From positions 124,001 through 188,000 of the forward strand of contig JASISA010000001.1 in assembly GCA_031771865.1 (NCBI GenBank): a stretch of DNA of 64,000 nt. The letters are read 5' to 3'. The position numbers and the translations under genes were made by a program. Under the pieces are notes generated by a model. That model did no database searches, was not told the DNA's origin, and was given only the letters and a program-made list of their open reading frames with translations. Origin of the DNA: Nothophaeocryptopus gaeumannii. Lineage: Eukaryota > Ascomycota > Dothideomycetes > Mycosphaerellales > Mycosphaerellaceae. Shown here in pieces: positions 32,611 to 43,412 of the stretch (its first letter is position 1; each line of letters starts with the position of its first letter).

Positions 32611-33094
32611 CTTCGACTGCTCAATGACTGTGGTGCCGTTATCTTTGCGATTCTGGGGTCGGTTGGGGGGATCTGCAGAGGTCAGAAGGTAGAAGAAGGG
32701 GCTGTAAGAATCAGTACTGCGATCCAGCTGGCAAGCAAACCAGATGAGACCTTGCAAACCTTCACGTGCAATTTCCGCGACAAGCTGTCTGATTCAGCCA
32801 TATCTACTCGCTTCGACCTATGTCCAGTATGCACGCGCTCCTCATTTCGTCTCGAGCGCAGGTGTCATGTCTTCTGCATGCACAATCATATCTTCGTCCT
32901 CGTCCTCGTTCCTGCTACGACTCCCCTGAACGCCGCTTCGCCCTTTTCCCATGCAATGCAACTCCTCGCTAATCGATCGTAAAAGCATTGTGAAAGGGTC
33001 GGTTACTCGCGTGACCGCATTCTTCCTTAGCCGAAAGCCTCATACTTTCGGTTTCGTCCACAGGAAATGTTCACTAAGTGACCTCCTGGTTCGA
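32611..33094. other. Intergenic, nothing recognised
   Basis: About 480 bp between two minus-strand genes; no coding signal, presumed promoter and 3' UTR. Confidence 0.5.
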
Positions 33095-34540
33095 CTAAGA
33101 CGCCATGAGGTCCTCCTCGCCGTCCTCCTCGAGCAGTGGGTTCGCACTCATAGGTGGGTCCCAAGTCAGGTCCATGACGTCTGCCAGATCTCCATCAGGT
33201 CCTCCTGTTCGCTTGGTGCGCTTCTGGAAGTCAACGAACTCCTTCGTGAGCTGCAGCCGGCGGTCAGCATCCCGCACAAAACCAACGAGGTTCTGGATAC
33301 GCGTGGTCTGGGCTTCGAGATCGTTCTGTGTCGAGTCGACAGGAGAAGTTGCGGTATTGAATCGAAGAACAGCATCCGAGCCAGCCGTACTAAGACTGGC
33401 GTTCAGGTGCCCATCTTGGACCATCTGTTGAAGGAGCTGCAGCGTGTCCGCTGGCGGCATGTCGAGGTGCGTGGCAACTCTAGTGACTGGCAGCGCAGCG
33501 AACGTCTTCTCCAGATCGATGACCCTGTATGTAGGTAGGGCATCCAGAACAGCCTTTACGAGCGTAAAGTTGCCATCCTCGTTCCAGATAGACACGCCAG
33601 CATCTGCCTCTGCCCGAAACTTTTTGTGATCTCTCTTCTCGAAGTCATCGGCAAGCGCCTTGTACGCCTTTGACAGATTCTCCACGCTCTTCATGACGAC
33701 CTGATTCGCGGTCCGGGGATATGGAAACGCCTTGCCTTCCGATAGTAACCCGATCAGCAGCCACTTCTTGTACGCCTCCATTTGCAGCGCCGATGTGGTG
33801 TTCTGGCTTGTCGGCGACAGAATGACATACTCTAAAAACAGTCGTGCCCTGCTGAAATTGCGGCGACCAATGTAGATGTACGCTCCCAGCAGATAGTATT
33901 CCAGCACGAACTGCGCGTCCAATTTGGCAGAGAAGCCGCTCTTCTCCGTGATGAAACCATTGCTCAGCTCATGTTCCTCGGACGGAGGCTCTTCTGGCAC
34001 GCCCTTGATGTATTTTTGGGGGTAGGCGTAGATGTCGCGGTCGAGGATGGGCAGTGCTCGGCTGGGAACTCCCAAATTCATGCACAGCTGAACAAGATGG
34101 AGGTGGAGGGTCGTGAAGATTCCTGCTGTAGGATCGAGACGCAAGAGGGCGTTGACGAGGGCAGGTACGTGGCCGGCTGATGCGGATTCCATGAGCCAGT
34201 CCAAGAGCATCCGCCACTGCTCGCCAGCGTAGCGCACTTGCACCGGGTCGAAGCCGTCGAGAAATACGTACGCAAGCTCTGTAAGCTCACTGATCCGCTT
34301 TCTGTCCTTATGATTCGCCTCGATTTGCTTCACCAAAGCGGTCAGGTATGCAACAGAGTTGACGGTTGGGTCGATGAGCTCGAGGATGTTCTGCTTATCA
34401 ACATTCTTCAGCCATGCCGGTGCGGGCAGCTTATCAAGTGCGGACAGATGGCTCTTGATCTCCTTGTCGTACTCTTTTGCGCTCAGCTGCTTCTTTTTCT
34501 CAGGCGGAAAGGCCAGCAGCGTTTGCAGGGTGTCCGCCAT
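33095..34540 (-). CDS. csn3: COP9 signalosome subunit 3 (CSN3/CsnC)
   Basis: A single exon of 481 codons from ATG 34540 (MADTLQTLLAFPPEKKKQLS). The COP9 signalosome removes Nedd8 from cullins and so tunes SCF-type ubiquitin ligases; CSN3 is one of its PCI-domain scaffold subunits. The N-terminal two thirds are helical repeats (ELIDPTVNSVAYLTALVKQI, FVLEYYLLGAYIYIGRRNFS, then RARLFLEYVILSP). The C-terminal PCI winged helix contains YRVIDLEKTFAALPVTRVA and LLQQMVQDGHLNASL. The acidic tail EEDGEEDLMAS is typical. Length matches fungal CSN3. In Aspergillus the complex links light, development and secondary metabolism. Confidence 0.88.
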   Translation of the reverse strand: MADTLQTLLAFPPEKKKQLSAKEYDKEIKSHLSALDKLPAPAWLKNVDKQNILELIDPTVNSVAYLTALVKQIEANHKDRKRISELTELAYVFLDGFDPVQVRYAGEQWRMLLDWLMESASAGHVPALVNALLRLDPTAGIFTTLHLHLVQLCMNLGVPSRALPILDRDIYAYPQKYIKGVPEEPPSEEHELSNGFITEKSGFSAKLDAQFVLEYYLLGAYIYIGRRNFSRARLFLEYVILSPTSQNTTSALQMEAYKKWLLIGLLSEGKAFPYPRTANQVVMKSVENLSKAYKALADDFEKRDHKKFRAEADAGVSIWNEDGNFTLVKAVLDALPTYRVIDLEKTFAALPVTRVATHLDMPPADTLQLLQQMVQDGHLNASLSTAGSDAVLRFNTATSPVDSTQNDLEAQTTRIQNLVGFVRDADRRLQLTKEFVDFQKRTKRTGGPDGDLADVMDLTWDPPMSANPLLEEDGEEDLMAS

Positions 34541-34999
34541 GTTGGGCGGCGGTGATGCAGTCGCGGTCGTCGAATCGGACGTTCAGATGAATCGAAGATT
34601 GGTCTAATCGGCGGCGACTAACATGCTTGATGGAGTGTATCCTGTGCAGACGGCGGTTGTCTGTGTGTGCACATAGATGAATGACTTGGACGTCGGTGTT
34701 TGTGGTGGATGAGATGTTCTGAGAGAGCTCGGGCACAGGCACAGGCAGCACGAGAGCTGTAGAATGACGCGCGGGGCAAGTGAGCCGACAAGGCATCTCA
34801 TTTGGTGCCTGATGCGACTTTGATGATGCTTAATCAGATAGCTCATGCAGGGTCCAAAGGTGAACCAGACTTTGTGCAACGGAGATGGCGTGAGAAATCA
34901 CTTCCACTCACTTTCACAGTCCTGGGAAGCGTTTCAATGGAAGCCACGACGTGAGAATACCACCAGGAGCGTACTTGGACGCCATAACGGACCACCAAC
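34541..34999. promoter_or_regulatory. Divergent promoter region between csn3 and the desaturase
   Basis: About 460 bp separate the two divergent ATGs. No specific element was identified. Confidence 0.5.
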
Positions 35000-36709
35000 A
35001 TGGCCCCGCCACAGCAGACCAGTCGCTACCGAGACCAAGTCCTCTCGAGGGGCAAGATTGAGGCATTAATAGCGGAGGGGAGAAAGATTGTGATCGTAGA
35101 TGGCGTGGTATTGAAGGTGGATGCCTGGCTACCATATCACCCTGGTGGTGACAAGGCAATTCTGCATATGGTTGGCAGAGATGCCACCAATGAGGTCAAG
35201 GCATTCCATTCGCAAGAGACGCAACAGTTGATGCAGAGATACCGCATTGGCAAGATTGAGGGCCACTGGACAGACTTCGTGCCGCCAATTCAAGGTGGCG
35301 TATTCAAGCCAGAGCATGAAGAGGAATGCAGTCCCGTGAAAGAGACCAAGGGGGAGCATACAGTGGAGGATACCTCGGAGAGCTCACAGGAGCCTTCGCC
35401 TATCTTTGAGCCTTCAGAGCACAGAACATTAGCTCTCCGGAGGAGGCGAGCAAGTGACGATGGAAGCGAGTCTTCGGCGACTTCGCTTGATACTCTCGCG
35501 ATTGGAGATCCAGCCGTCCAGCTCAAGGCAACCACATACCCCAGCGATGAGCGAACACAGCAGGAGATCCAGCATGACCTCGAAGTATACCCAAGCCTGG
35601 ACACAGAGACCCAGCTGAACGTGATTCAAAAATACAAGGAGCTGGACCAGCGTCTTCGAGACGAAGGGCTGTACAACTGCAACTACTGGGCTTACCTGGT
35701 GGAAGTCTCCCGTTACACCCTCTTCGGTCTGCTAGCCTTCACCTTCCTCCGCCTAGGCTGGTATCCTCTCTCAGCTCTCTTCCTAGGCATGATGTGGCAC
35801 CAACTCGTCTTTACCGTGCACGACGCCGGCCACATGGGCATCACGCACGACTTCCACATTGACAGCTGCATCGGCATCTTTATAGCCGATTTCCTCGGCG
35901 GCCTCTCTTGCTGCTGGTGGAAACGCAACCACAACGTCCACCACATCGTCACAAACTCCGCCGAACACGATCCCGACATCCAACATATGCCTTTCTTCGC
36001 CATCTCCCACCGCTTCTTCGAAAGTCTGAGAAGCACATACTATGACCGAATCATGACTTACGACCCGTTCGCAACATTCATGCTCAAATATCAACATTAC
36101 CTCTACTACCCCATCCTCACATTCGGCCGTTTCAACCTCTACGTCCTCAGCTGGCAATACATCTTCCTTGGACAAGGACCCCGAAAAGGACCTGCCTGGT
36201 GGCATCGCTATCTCGAAGTTGTCGGACAACTCTTCTTCTGGTACTGGTTTGGATACCTCGCAGTCTTTCGCTCCATCCCCACCGCCTCCTCCCGATTCCT
36301 GTTCGTCCTCATCTCCCACGCCATAACCATGCCCGTTCACGTCCAGATCACCTTATCTCATTTCGCCATGTCCACTGCCGACCTCGGCGTCGCCGAATCC
36401 TTCCCACAACGAATGCTTCGCACGACTATGGACGTCGATTGTCCCGAATGGCTAGATTTCTTCCATGGAGGTTTACAGTTCCAAGCCGTTCATCATTTAT
36501 TCCCGCGTATGCCGAGACATAATCTGCGCAAAGCGCAGAAATTGGTCATGCGGTATTGTGAGGATGTGGGGATCCCGTATACGATTTATGATTTTACCGA
36601 GGGGAATGGGAAGGTTATTGGACGATTGGGGGAGATTGCGCAGCAAGCCAGGATTATGGGAGAATGTCAGAAGAGTATGGGTGTGAAAGATGTTTTTGAA
36701 GCGCATTGA
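35000..36709 (+). CDS. Delta-8 sphingolipid desaturase with N-terminal cytochrome b5 domain
   Basis: A single exon of 569 codons from ATG 35000 (MAPPQQTSRYRDQVLS). The N-terminal cytochrome b5 domain has the haem-binding YHPGGD near residue 50 and a second histidine at KAFHSQ. A disordered acidic/Ser-rich linker of about 100 residues follows. The membrane-bound desaturase part has hydrophobic segments and the three histidine boxes: HDAGH, HNVHH and QAVHHLFPRMPRH. The His-to-Gln change at the start of the third box is characteristic of b5-fused front-end desaturases. Such fungal ER enzymes introduce the delta-8 double bond into the long-chain base of glucosylceramides. Assignment as sphingolipid rather than fatty-acid desaturase is from overall resemblance. 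Confidence 0.88.
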   Translation: MAPPQQTSRYRDQVLSRGKIEALIAEGRKIVIVDGVVLKVDAWLPYHPGGDKAILHMVGRDATNEVKAFHSQETQQLMQRYRIGKIEGHWTDFVPPIQGGVFKPEHEEECSPVKETKGEHTVEDTSESSQEPSPIFEPSEHRTLALRRRRASDDGSESSATSLDTLAIGDPAVQLKATTYPSDERTQQEIQHDLEVYPSLDTETQLNVIQKYKELDQRLRDEGLYNCNYWAYLVEVSRYTLFGLLAFTFLRLGWYPLSALFLGMMWHQLVFTVHDAGHMGITHDFHIDSCIGIFIADFLGGLSCCWWKRNHNVHHIVTNSAEHDPDIQHMPFFAISHRFFESLRSTYYDRIMTYDPFATFMLKYQHYLYYPILTFGRFNLYVLSWQYIFLGQGPRKGPAWWHRYLEVVGQLFFWYWFGYLAVFRSIPTASSRFLFVLISHAITMPVHVQITLSHFAMSTADLGVAESFPQRMLRTTMDVDCPEWLDFFHGGLQFQAVHHLFPRMPRHNLRKAQKLVMRYCEDVGIPYTIYDFTEGNGKVIGRLGEIAQQARIMGECQKSMGVKDVFEAH

Positions 36710-37616
36710 GATGGCGATCGAGGAGTGCGTGGGTGGTGGGATTCTCCATTTTCCGTGGCAGCATTTGCTGGTTTGAGCATTTACATGCGGATGACGGAGA
36801 GCGAAGCATAGCGTGGTAGTAGTATATCCAAGAGTACTGTTGTCATTATAGCATGTGATGTACACTATATATCCATCAGGGTAGGTCTATCCAAATGCAG
36901 ACCTTCCCCTAACGCGACCTTCTACATCGAGCAAGTCGCACGACATGTGCGCCCCTCGTGATTGAGTAGTTTGGCGTGATGCGGTGTGATGCAGCTCACA
37001 GCTCCTCCCCAGAGCTCCCAAGCCAAAACTCCATGTGGCCTCGCTGATCCCCCTGGCTGACAGCGCAGCAAGGCTGACAGTCACACCGCATCCCTCATCA
37101 GCAGTCTGATCCGACTTCACTTCATCGCATTCCGGTGCTGCACCTCACATAGGTAGAGCTGTTTTCGACCCCGATCGCGAGAAAATCTCGCTTCCCGTCG
37201 TAATAGTCAGGTAGGTATGCGAGTGGGCTAGGTCAGCCCGTCCGTACACGCGTAAACCGGCTTGAGATTTGCGGAGCATCTATTCAGTGATGATGCAGGT
37301 ACCAGTCTGGGCGGCGCAGTATGATGAATCTGGTCCTGTATAGCTGTCGTAGGTACGCGTGGCCGTACGTGTATGAGTCAGGGTGCTATGCGCATGTGAA
37401 ACCCTGAGGGATGCAATATGCTGGATGAGGTATGCGGGTAGTGACAGCTCTCGACTTCACCCAAGTGGCCGGACGAGAAGCAACTGTCCAGAAAGATTCT
37501 ATTCGTTCAGTCATGGCGCATTTGTCGTATGCGCGTCCTCGTAGTCGTCGTCAGAGTATGTCATAGTTCTCGATGGACATCTCTGCTTCTTCGTCGTCGT
37601 CGTTCGATGTCGTCGT
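36710..37616. other. Convergent intergenic region
   Basis: About 900 bp between the 3' ends of the desaturase and the TMEM53-like gene. No coding signal. Confidence 0.5.
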
Positions 37617-38495
37617 TCATCGTCCCTCCCAAGCATTCTCAACACCCAACCAGTACCGTTCCTGATCACCAGTCCACTTCTGATCCTGATTGATAAGTCG
37701 TCGTCGAAAGTTGTAATCTTTCCTTTCAGCAGCCTCGCCCTCGATTCTCGGAGAATCCCAAGCGAACATGACGTCTTTCTCTGGGAAAATGTAGCATTTT
37801 CTTGCGTCTTGGCAAAGAAGCGTTGGGTCGTAGAGGTCCTGTCGCACCTTAGCAGATAGAGGCTCTGCAAACCAGAGTGCCAAGACTGATGTGAAGCGCA
37901 TCCAGATCGATAGAAGAGCCAAATAAATGAAGGCGAAGAGTTGCCACGGTGTTGTTCGGAGCGTATGTGCTGTTGGGGCAACGACAACGGGAACGGAGTC
38001 GAGTATCAAAGACTTGACGCCCATCGGTCGTTCTGTCCGTGCGCGATGCGCCCTGAGAAGCATGCAGATCTGGGTTGCTGCATCATCGCCGAAAAGATGA
38101 ATCAAGATGTCTTGAGGCTGAATGAGGGACAGCTTCATGCCGATGAGTTGGCTCAGGACATGCTCCCTGCTTTCGTGAACTCCATTGACCATCGGTTGGC
38201 AATGCAGCAACAACACCTTCGCGGTGGGGTAGAGTGATTCGTATCCTTGGACATAGTAACCGATTTGATCGTTTCGCGCACCAGGCCAGAGTCCGAGAAC
38301 GATCCACTTGGGTGGTTCAGATTGCACTGCGACAGGCGAAGATGATCGGCTCGAGGTTGGCGATGATCGATTCGACATTGTTCCACAATTCTTATCATAT
38401 TCCGATGACGATCGGGTCAGGACAGTGGGCTCAACTTCCGTCATGCTGTCGACGTTCATCTTGAGGAGGGTTGAAGGGGTGATGATCGAAGTCAT
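37617..38495 (-). CDS. DUF829/TMEM53-family alpha/beta-hydrolase-like protein
   Basis: An uninterrupted frame of 292 codons; the start is ATG 38495 or an internal ATG such as MNVDSMTEVEP. A Ser-rich, disordered N-terminal 60 residues precede the conserved core. WIVLGLWPGARNDQIGYYVQ and YESLYPTAKVLLLH form the first strands, ILIHLFGDDAATQICMLL corresponds to the family's shortened nucleophile-elbow region, and GVKSLILDSVPV follows. A hydrophobic stretch (WQLFAFIYLALLSIWMRF) probably contacts or spans a membrane. Members are TMEM53 in animals (nuclear envelope) and PaxU-type proteins in fungal indole-diterpene clusters. No such cluster is present here, so this is probably a housekeeping or orphan member. 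The biochemical activity of the family is not well defined. Confidence 0.8.
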   Translation of the reverse strand: MTSIITPSTLLKMNVDSMTEVEPTVLTRSSSEYDKNCGTMSNRSSPTSSRSSSPVAVQSEPPKWIVLGLWPGARNDQIGYYVQGYESLYPTAKVLLLHCQPMVNGVHESREHVLSQLIGMKLSLIQPQDILIHLFGDDAATQICMLLRAHRARTERPMGVKSLILDSVPVVVAPTAHTLRTTPWQLFAFIYLALLSIWMRFTSVLALWFAEPLSAKVRQDLYDPTLLCQDARKCYIFPEKDVMFAWDSPRIEGEAAERKDYNFRRRLINQDQKWTGDQERYWLGVENAWEGR

Positions 38496-40742
38496 AGTTG
38501 ACTTCGTGATCTGAAGTAGTCAGGATATTGATAGTAACGTCGTTGATCGTTAACGCTGCCAAACGCTGCCAGTACTGGGGTCCTTGATCCGGATCTGTAC
38601 GGGTTTCTGCTGGATATACGTTTCGAGTAGATCCTTGTGCCACTACGACCCGAGTTCTAGGGTTGTTTAGCCAGAAAGCTGAATGAGGGTTTGCCAAGCA
38701 CCGAACAAGTCCAGTCGATCAACGTGTCTGACAGATCTCTACTTCCTGTATTGTTCCTTGCGGTCCCCGAGTAATGTGGTTGGCCAGTAAGTGTTGGTGG
38801 TATAATCCTCAAACTGCCAAATCCCGAAGAAGCCTCGGGAAATCCTGCGGGCCGGGATCTTCAGCTGAGGTTGTACAGCAGCATAGGAGTACAGGAGGAA
38901 CAATCGCCAACCTCCTCCTGCATACACTTGACAATCAAGGTGGTAGAAGGCTGAATCCCTTCACACTCCTGCAAATATCCAACAGGAGTGAGTTGCCATT
39001 GTGATGTTCATTCGTTCTTGGCGCGTTGTTGACCAATGGCTTTGTCCTGAACTCAATGACGCCTGCTTTCTGCAATGTGCTGTGTAACGGCTCCAATCTA
39101 TCTTGGCATAAGCCGAATGCGCGGCCTGGCATTGAGGTTCTTCCTTGTAGGTAGAAAAGTATATATCGTCAAGAGCATGCCCGTCTTCCTGGGCGACGCG
39201 TGGACTTTTAGAGACATGTGTCTGTCTGTTAGGCGCATGGCAATTCTCCTAGAATCACCCACAATCTGCACGCACGTTGCCCGCTTTGCCCCGTCATGAC
39301 TCTGTCTACCACACGGACTATTCACTACTCACCTTCCCTCCCAAGGCAGCTCCAGTAGCTAGTCAACGCGCAATCGCGGTAACAATGGTAGCGCCCGAGT
39401 GCTTAACGCTACTACCGAGATCTAAGTTGATCTACCGCTTGGCAGTGAGAGCGAGTAGGTGAGCGTGGCGCGAGCTACAACAGATGGCGTACGTCTATTG
39501 TTTCATCCATGGCAACGGCTCCAGAGAAGGGCCACCTGGTCGGACAAGTCGGTGCCGAACAGCGTTGGACGGTTTGAGGCACCTTGGCCCGGATGCGGTA
39601 TCAAGGCATCCAGAAAGCAGCTGTGCGAAGTCCCCTTCCAGATGCATGGACACAAGATTACCCATCCACGTGCGAGTGGCAGAAGTTAATGCTCCTGTAG
39701 AAGCTGGAAGGAGACAGCGCTGACCGGCTGTTCACTTCATTTGCATTCTGCCATCCTGGGCCATTTCGGAGATCATGCCCTGGATCGCTCGCATTTCGTA
39801 GGTCAGTGGAGAGGAGAGACGGCACAAGGGCCAATGGCAGCCCCGGGCTGTTCTTCTTCGCACAGCTTGTTCCTGGCCATGTCAGGTACCTGGCAGTCAG
39901 CTTACCTCCTAAGGGCCGCCTTCTTGGTCGCGTCCATCGCGAGGCAGATGATCGCTTGGCAGGTCAAGCGAAGCATCAGCGAGGCTGTTGTAATCTTTAT
40001 CACAAGATTTGCGAAGCCTCAACGGTCGCTTCGCGTCTTCTTGCCGCCCGCAGGCACACACACGAAAGTAAGGAGAGAAGGTCTGAAGGCGGGGCGTTCT
40101 GCGGAATCGGTATTCGGGACCAAAATTGGACTTGGCGATCAGGCTTAAAGTCTAGCTTAACCCTAATCGTCCGTTACTGAGCCTGCTAATCAAACTGCGG
40201 GAAAGACGTCAAAAGTAGGACTCCTCCTGCAGGTGCCAAAAGCAGATCATGAATCGCTTCAAGATTCGCGAAGCACAGTGATGTGAGACCGCTCTGGACT
40301 GCTTCAATGGTAAGCACTACTCGTCGTCCCGGTATGAACTATGAACCATCATCCTGTCGCAGCTGTCTTCCATCCTTTCAAACAAGGAGGCGGCATAGGG
40401 GACCGTGTTGGAGGCGTTCTGCCCTTATCAGCCTCATACGACAGGGCAGCAACCACATCGGCAGAGGAGTAGCAAGCAATTTCCGCGCCAGCTCCTCCAA
40501 AATCCAATACATGTTGTTTTTCAGGAACAATCTGTGAGAGAAAGAACGTTTGTCCTATGCCCTGCGAAACGGCCCGCTATCTAACGGTCAGAACCACGGT
40601 GCTCATAGACACCGACAACCCGAGAACCCGACGCCAACGCTATGCACCAAAGGACCTTACCGACTGATGTGAACCACACACGGCAAACATCCATCATGTC
40701 AACTGGTCACATCACCATCCACCCACTCGCGCATCCAAAAAA
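38496..40742. other. 2.2-kb gene-poor interval
   Basis: No complete gene is recognised. Two minus-strand stretches are coding-like: 38927-38739 (YAGGGWRLFLLYSYAAVQPQ, then GFFGIWQFEDYTTNTYWP) and 38697-38525 (NPHSAFWLNNPRTRVVVAQ). They may be pieces of a decayed or intron-rich gene, but no start or consistent splice could be found. From 39200 to 40740 nothing is supported. Confidence 0.4.
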
Positions 40743-43412
40743 TCAGATGTTGACTGGCCCGCTCGCCTTCTCAGTCTGAGCTTTGGCGAACTGCGCCGCC
40801 ATGCCGAGGACGCCTGTATATCCATCCGCACCTCGATTATTGCTGTCTTCATCAGCATCGGTGTCGCTCTCCAGAGGCGCACCTCCAGGAGCATCAGCAA
40901 AGTCTTGAAGGTCGCTGTCTTGAGCCATCAGTCTGCTTTCGCTCACGCCATGTGCCGCTCCTGGAAAATCAACTTTCGTTCTCGCGGCACTATCGTCGCT
41001 GTAACGCTGTTTCATAGCCTTGCGTCTGACATTATTGGCAGCAAGTCTTGGTGATCGCATTGCAGATGCCGCTGTAGGGTTGAGCAGACCCGATTTTCTA
41101 GCGTTGGAAGGACTTGGTCTTGCTTGTGTTGTGTAAGCTGGACCGGTGGCAGGCTCTTCAGCGATACCTGGGATGCCTGGAGGCCAAGCCGGTGGTGGCT
41201 GCCAGCCTGGGCGCCTCGAGCCTTGTCGATGACCGTAGTGGCTGTAGTATTGAAGGAAGTTGTGCACAGAGTTGGCCATCTTGTCATCTTTCAGCCCGTA
41301 GTAGTCATCCCGAAGACCATCTTGCTCGGTCAGCACAGCAGTCGGGTCCTCTGCATTTGGGTCCTTCTTGAAGTTGAAGTAGGCAAAGTTGCACTGGTAG
41401 CCGATGCCCTCGATATGCACAGTCTGTTCTCGGAAGAAATCGATGACGCGTTCGCACATCTTTCCAGAGTTCCGCCAGAGTACCAGCGGCGTAACAATCA
41501 AGCTCAGGATCTCGTCCAAGAATATGATGAGCTTCATCTTGTACATCTCCGAAAACTCGTTGCGGACCTCGTTGCTGTGCAGACGATCTTTCCAGTGAAG
41601 AGGCATGTAATGCGTGTACATCAACACTTCTCTAAGGTGCATGACCGGATCGTGCAGATCATTGTCCTCCGGCAGGCTACCATTCGCGATGGTAAAGATG
41701 GTGCCCATGACCGTCAGCCAGAAGAAGGCTGTTCTACCTGGTGTGACCTCGAACCCGAGAAACAGCTCACTGTCAAAGACTGTTGCCACAGCAAGGACAG
41801 CCGCAATGGCGCCAGTGACGAAAGCAACGAAGCGGAACACCTGGTCCGTTTTGTCCTTGGGGAACTGTTTGAGGTAGTCGTTGGCAAAGGGCGACGCCTG
41901 ACGGAGACGACGCTGGAAGAGGTGGTTGAGCTCATTGAACTCGCGTATCTTCCACTCTGCCAGAGGTGCGAAGGAGCGTGCGCTCGCGCGGCCAGGATTC
42001 TTCGAAAACTCCGTGTAGTACCGGAAGAAGTACATGACGAAGTAGTAGAAGATTGTGACAGGGGCTATGAGGATGCTGAAGATGGCAGCCGCTCGCAGGC
42101 GCGTTCTGAGTGCTTGCACAAGGACATTCCGGTTCTTGACCTCGAGGCAGAATGGTCGGATGTTGCCCGTCTCGTCGAATATGAAGTTGGTCATGCAGAA
42201 GTTGATACTCCACTCCAAGCTCTTCGAGTAGAATTGTCTTGTCCCCAGAAAAGGCACTGGGAGTGTGAAGTCGAGTATTTCCTTGTTGTAAAGCGCGACA
42301 TAGTAGTTATCCTGGCGCATCAGTCGATTGGCGATGCTCTCGGCGTTGAGTCGCTGACGCGGCTGCTTGTAGTCCAGATACTTCTTGCCTTGCTCGGATG
42401 GATCAGTCATCGTTGCAACGTTTGCGTTCTGTACCTTGACCAGACCATCAACCACCCGAACCCAAGACACAGTCTGGATGTCCTGATCATTGATCCCGAG
42501 CACGTGGTGATAAAAGTCGTGCATTTTCATTAGTCGTCTGACATCACGAGCGTAGCGTGTCAGCTTCCATGACCAGTAAATGACGAAGAAGAATAGCGCA
42601 GCATTCTTCCACCAAGGCGCCTTAGACATGCATTTTGGTATAGTCACCTCTGACGTTGAGTGGCTGGTAGGTATCTTCGAGTAATCGATGCACGTCGTCA
42701 GGAACATGAATGAAGCAAATACAAAGCCCTCGGTGAGTAGCGTTAACACCCGTGCGAGGAGTATTGACCAGACTCCGTGATGTACGAAGTACTGGTAGAC
42801 TTCTAGGAGGAAAGCATCGAGGTTGCTCGCATTTGTGTAGAGCCACATGGCCTCTGCTTGGGGACTGGTCCTCGCTGCTTGCGGTGCAGATGTTGGTGCT
42901 GTCCGAGAGGGTCTCGAAGTTGGCCTTGAAGCATTTTGCAGCCTCGGCGTGTGTAGGCCTCCCTGCTTCTGTGCAGCCTTCCACTGAGCCTCTACTCTCG
43001 CCAGCTTGCTGTCCAGTTTGGTCTTTTGAGGATTCCGGCTTGGCACACCTTTCCCTCGCGGCTCCAATAGAAGCGATTCTGGAACGTCCTCATCTTCTTC
43101 TGCCCGCCTCTTTGCTCGCGGAGACTGTAGCTTCGCACGGGCGTGAGTTGCAACCGGTGAACCCATTTCTGGACTTTGGCCGGGATCAGTTGGCGTAGGA
43201 TCGTCTCTGGGAGCATCGTAGAGGAAGTTATCAGGATTCTCGTCGTCGTCTTGAAAGCGATCAGTGTACGCGTGCCTTTGCGACTCGACATCGGCGGGTC
43301 GGTAGCCATGCCTGGCTGCATCACGCCTTGTCCCGTCGTAGACCGAGACATCGCCCTCAGCTACAGGCAAGAAACGCGACAGCACGCGCGAGGCCATCAT
43401 ATTGTTATCCAT
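40743..43412 (-). CDS. atg9: Autophagy-related lipid scramblase Atg9
   Basis: A single long exon of about 890 codons. Atg9 is the multi-spanning membrane protein whose vesicles seed the phagophore; it scrambles lipids supplied by Atg2. Seen here are a disordered acidic N-terminus, the conserved first segment FLLEVYQYFVHHGVWSILLA, a hydrophobic segment around ILLARVLTLLTEGFVFASFM, then YYVALYNKEILDF and LEWSINFCMTNFIF. Later segments include FVAFVTGAIAAVLAVATVF and DEILSLIVTPLVLW, followed by HIEGIGYQCNFAYFNF. The C-terminal 170 residues are disordered and acidic. The frame opens further upstream only at non-ATG codons. I take ATG 43412; the ATGs at 43400 and 43397 (MASRVLSRFLP) fit relatives equally well. 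Confidence 0.95.
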   Translation of the reverse strand: MDNNMMASRVLSRFLPVAEGDVSVYDGTRRDAARHGYRPADVESQRHAYTDRFQDDDENPDNFLYDAPRDDPTPTDPGQSPEMGSPVATHARAKLQSPRAKRRAEEDEDVPESLLLEPRGKGVPSRNPQKTKLDSKLARVEAQWKAAQKQGGLHTPRLQNASRPTSRPSRTAPTSAPQAARTSPQAEAMWLYTNASNLDAFLLEVYQYFVHHGVWSILLARVLTLLTEGFVFASFMFLTTCIDYSKIPTSHSTSEVTIPKCMSKAPWWKNAALFFFVIYWSWKLTRYARDVRRLMKMHDFYHHVLGINDQDIQTVSWVRVVDGLVKVQNANVATMTDPSEQGKKYLDYKQPRQRLNAESIANRLMRQDNYYVALYNKEILDFTLPVPFLGTRQFYSKSLEWSINFCMTNFIFDETGNIRPFCLEVKNRNVLVQALRTRLRAAAIFSILIAPVTIFYYFVMYFFRYYTEFSKNPGRASARSFAPLAEWKIREFNELNHLFQRRLRQASPFANDYLKQFPKDKTDQVFRFVAFVTGAIAAVLAVATVFDSELFLGFEVTPGRTAFFWLTVMGTIFTIANGSLPEDNDLHDPVMHLREVLMYTHYMPLHWKDRLHSNEVRNEFSEMYKMKLIIFLDEILSLIVTPLVLWRNSGKMCERVIDFFREQTVHIEGIGYQCNFAYFNFKKDPNAEDPTAVLTEQDGLRDDYYGLKDDKMANSVHNFLQYYSHYGHRQGSRRPGWQPPPAWPPGIPGIAEEPATGPAYTTQARPSPSNARKSGLLNPTAASAMRSPRLAANNVRRKAMKQRYSDDSAARTKVDFPGAAHGVSESRLMAQDSDLQDFADAPGGAPLESDTDADEDSNNRGADGYTGVLGMAAQFAKAQTEKASGPVNI

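Noticed and set aside
41124..42533. A 469-codon open frame on the plus strand, opposite atg9
   Set aside because: It mirrors the codon structure of the antisense Atg9 exon, has no recognisable domain and no independent start or splice support. Long antisense shadows are expected opposite GC-rich exons.
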